This document shows, one piece after another, positions 63,303-64,000 of a stretch of 64,000 bases of DNA; the stretch's first letter is position 1; each line of letters starts with the position of its first letter. A program made the position numbers and the translations under genes. The notes beneath the pieces were generated by a model. The model was not told where the DNA came from, ran no database searches, and was given only the letters and a program-made list of their open reading frames with translations. This stretch comes from Alphaproteobacteria bacterium. Its GTDB lineage: Bacteria > Myxococcota_A > UBA796 > CAJQPC01. The stretch is taken from positions 616,501 to 680,500 of the forward strand of contig JACKEV010000006.1 of the NCBI GenBank assembly GCA_020632795.1, in the 5' to 3' direction.

Positions 63303-64000
63303 ATGCGCGCCTGGCACCTGATGTTCCTCGCGGCCCTCGGCTGCGGCGACAAGGACACCTCGACCGACGACTCCGCGGAGCCGACGGAGACCGCCGAGCC
63401 AGAGGACACTGGCGAGGCTGACGACAGCGGGGACACCGGGGATACCGGTGAGACCGGAGACACCAGCGAGACCGGAGACACGGGGGACACCGGCGAGGTC
63501 GATCCGCCCGACTGCGGTGACGCAGACGTGGTCACGGTCGACCACGTCGTGGGGCTCGATCCGCCCCTCTGCGACGGCCGGCCAGGGCCGATCCGGGTCG
63601 TCGGCGACATCACGGCCTACGGCAGCGCGGTCACGGATCTCTACGAGCTGTCCTGCGTCTGCGCCGTCGACGGCAGCCTCTGGGTGGACGCCCAGGCGGT
63701 GACCTCCCTGGCACCCCTCTCCGCCTTGACCGAGGTGACCGGCACCGTGCTCCTCTCCGATCTGCCCCGCCTGCCCACCCTGGAGGGGCTGCACAACCTG
63801 CGCTCCGCGGAGTCCGTGGACCTGCGCGACCTCCCGCAGGTGACCGACCTCCGGGGCCTCCGGGGCCTCCGCTCGGTGGCGTGGAGCCTCGATCTGCAAG
63901 AGATGAGCGGGCTGCGCGACCTCTCCGGGCTGGGAGACGTCACCATCACGGTGCTCAGCCTGTCTTCGAACAGCCTCCTCACGACGCTGGATGGGCTGCC
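63303..64000 (+). CDS. LRR lipoprotein 6 (partial, runs off the right edge)
   Basis: At least 232 codons from ATG 63303, open at the window end. Lipobox L-A-A-L-G-C-G-D-K-D-T-S-T-D-D-S, nearly that of LRR 5, and a stalk of D-T-G/E-T-G units (to about residue 67). Cap: D-C-G-D-A-D-V, P-P-L-C-D-G and L-S-C-V-C-A-V-D-G-S-L-W-V. The first repeats (L-P-T-L-E-G-L-H-N-L-R-S-A-E-S-V) follow the family. More members may lie further right. Confidence 0.85.
   Translation, partial: MRAWHLMFLAALGCGDKDTSTDDSAEPTETAEPEDTGEADDSGDTGDTGETGDTSETGDTGDTGEVDPPDCGDADVVTVDHVVGLDPPLCDGRPGPIRVVGDITAYGSAVTDLYELSCVCAVDGSLWVDAQAVTSLAPLSALTEVTGTVLLSDLPRLPTLEGLHNLRSAESVDLRDLPQVTDLRGLRGLRSVAWSLDLQEMSGLRDLSGLGDVTITVLSLSSNSLLTTLDGL
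63388..63502 (+). repeat. Minisatellite coding the stalk of LRR lipoprotein 6
   Basis: Irregular tandem units of the GACACCGGG and GAGACCGGA type, encoding D-T-G/E-T-G, partly degenerated to D-T-S. Confidence 0.7.

Noticed and set aside
60459..63899. Minus-strand open frame of 1146 codons in the LRR array
   Set aside because: Antisense shadow of LRR 4, 5 and 6. Its V-S-P-V-S-P repeats are only the reverse reading of the E-T-G stalk minisatellites.

Overview
The window is about 64 kb of very GC-rich (roughly 70%) bacterial chromosome, packed with genes on both strands. It reads like a member of the Myxococcota or another former deltaproteobacterial lineage. The reasons are the many secreted lipoproteins with Asp/Thr/Gly-rich spacers, an AgmX/PglI-type C-terminal domain, a Ser/Thr protein kinase with a Pro/Ala-rich outer tail, several Hsp70 paralogues, and a bacterial-microcompartment-like protein of a deltaproteobacterial type. 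This placement is an inference from gene content. No rRNA, tRNA, CRISPR array, insertion sequence, phage or replication origin was seen. No gene-free stretch exceeds about 200 bases; the longest is 18843-19041, which carries the HU promoter.

Layout. (1) 1-9249, all minus strand: a non-standard chaperone block. In transcription order it encodes an Hsp70 fused to a von Willebrand A domain, a GrpE-like protein, a second short Hsp70, and a membrane protein with two J-like domains that lack HPD. Tightly coupled behind these are a TPR/zincin protein, a MATE transporter and an AraC regulator that runs off the left edge. (2) 9348-11813, plus: Maf, a family-4 type uracil-DNA glycosylase, a small secreted protein and a rhodanese lipoprotein, all overlapping by ATGA. 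(3) 11816-20737: an S1-repeat protein, divergent csrA, then queA-tgt-yajC-secD-secF, and HU-secreted protein-rlmB. (4) 20755-34184: housekeeping and envelope genes, including an orphan CpaE-like ATPase, gshA, envelope redox and peptidyl-prolyl isomerase lipoproteins, an HtrA-like protease with a beta-rich tail, a GpsA homologue without its catalytic lysines overlapping a PlsB-like acyltransferase, apaG, a MauG-type di-heme protein and leucine dehydrogenase. (5) 34237-36261: a recent tandem duplication of an Rpn-family nuclease gene. (6) 36207-53219: metabolic, membrane and signalling genes, including an adenosine-kinase-like/SIR2-like/FAH operon, ggt, an orphan tandem BMC-domain protein, a rhomboid with a TPR-like tail, queG, trxB, an ArsR-SRPBCC-GAF operon with a clear operator, and a Ser/Thr kinase-TPR-DUF4397 set. 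(7) 54104 to the right edge: six consecutive plus-strand genes for leucine-rich-repeat lipoproteins.

The two parts that stand out most are the LRR lipoprotein array and the Hsp70-VWA chaperone block. The six LRR genes share a lipobox, a CxC N-terminal cap and a conserved C-terminal motif, and four of them have minisatellite-encoded acidic stalks. At least sixteen proteins in the window look like lipoproteins, and many carry the same kind of acidic spacer right after the acylated cysteine.
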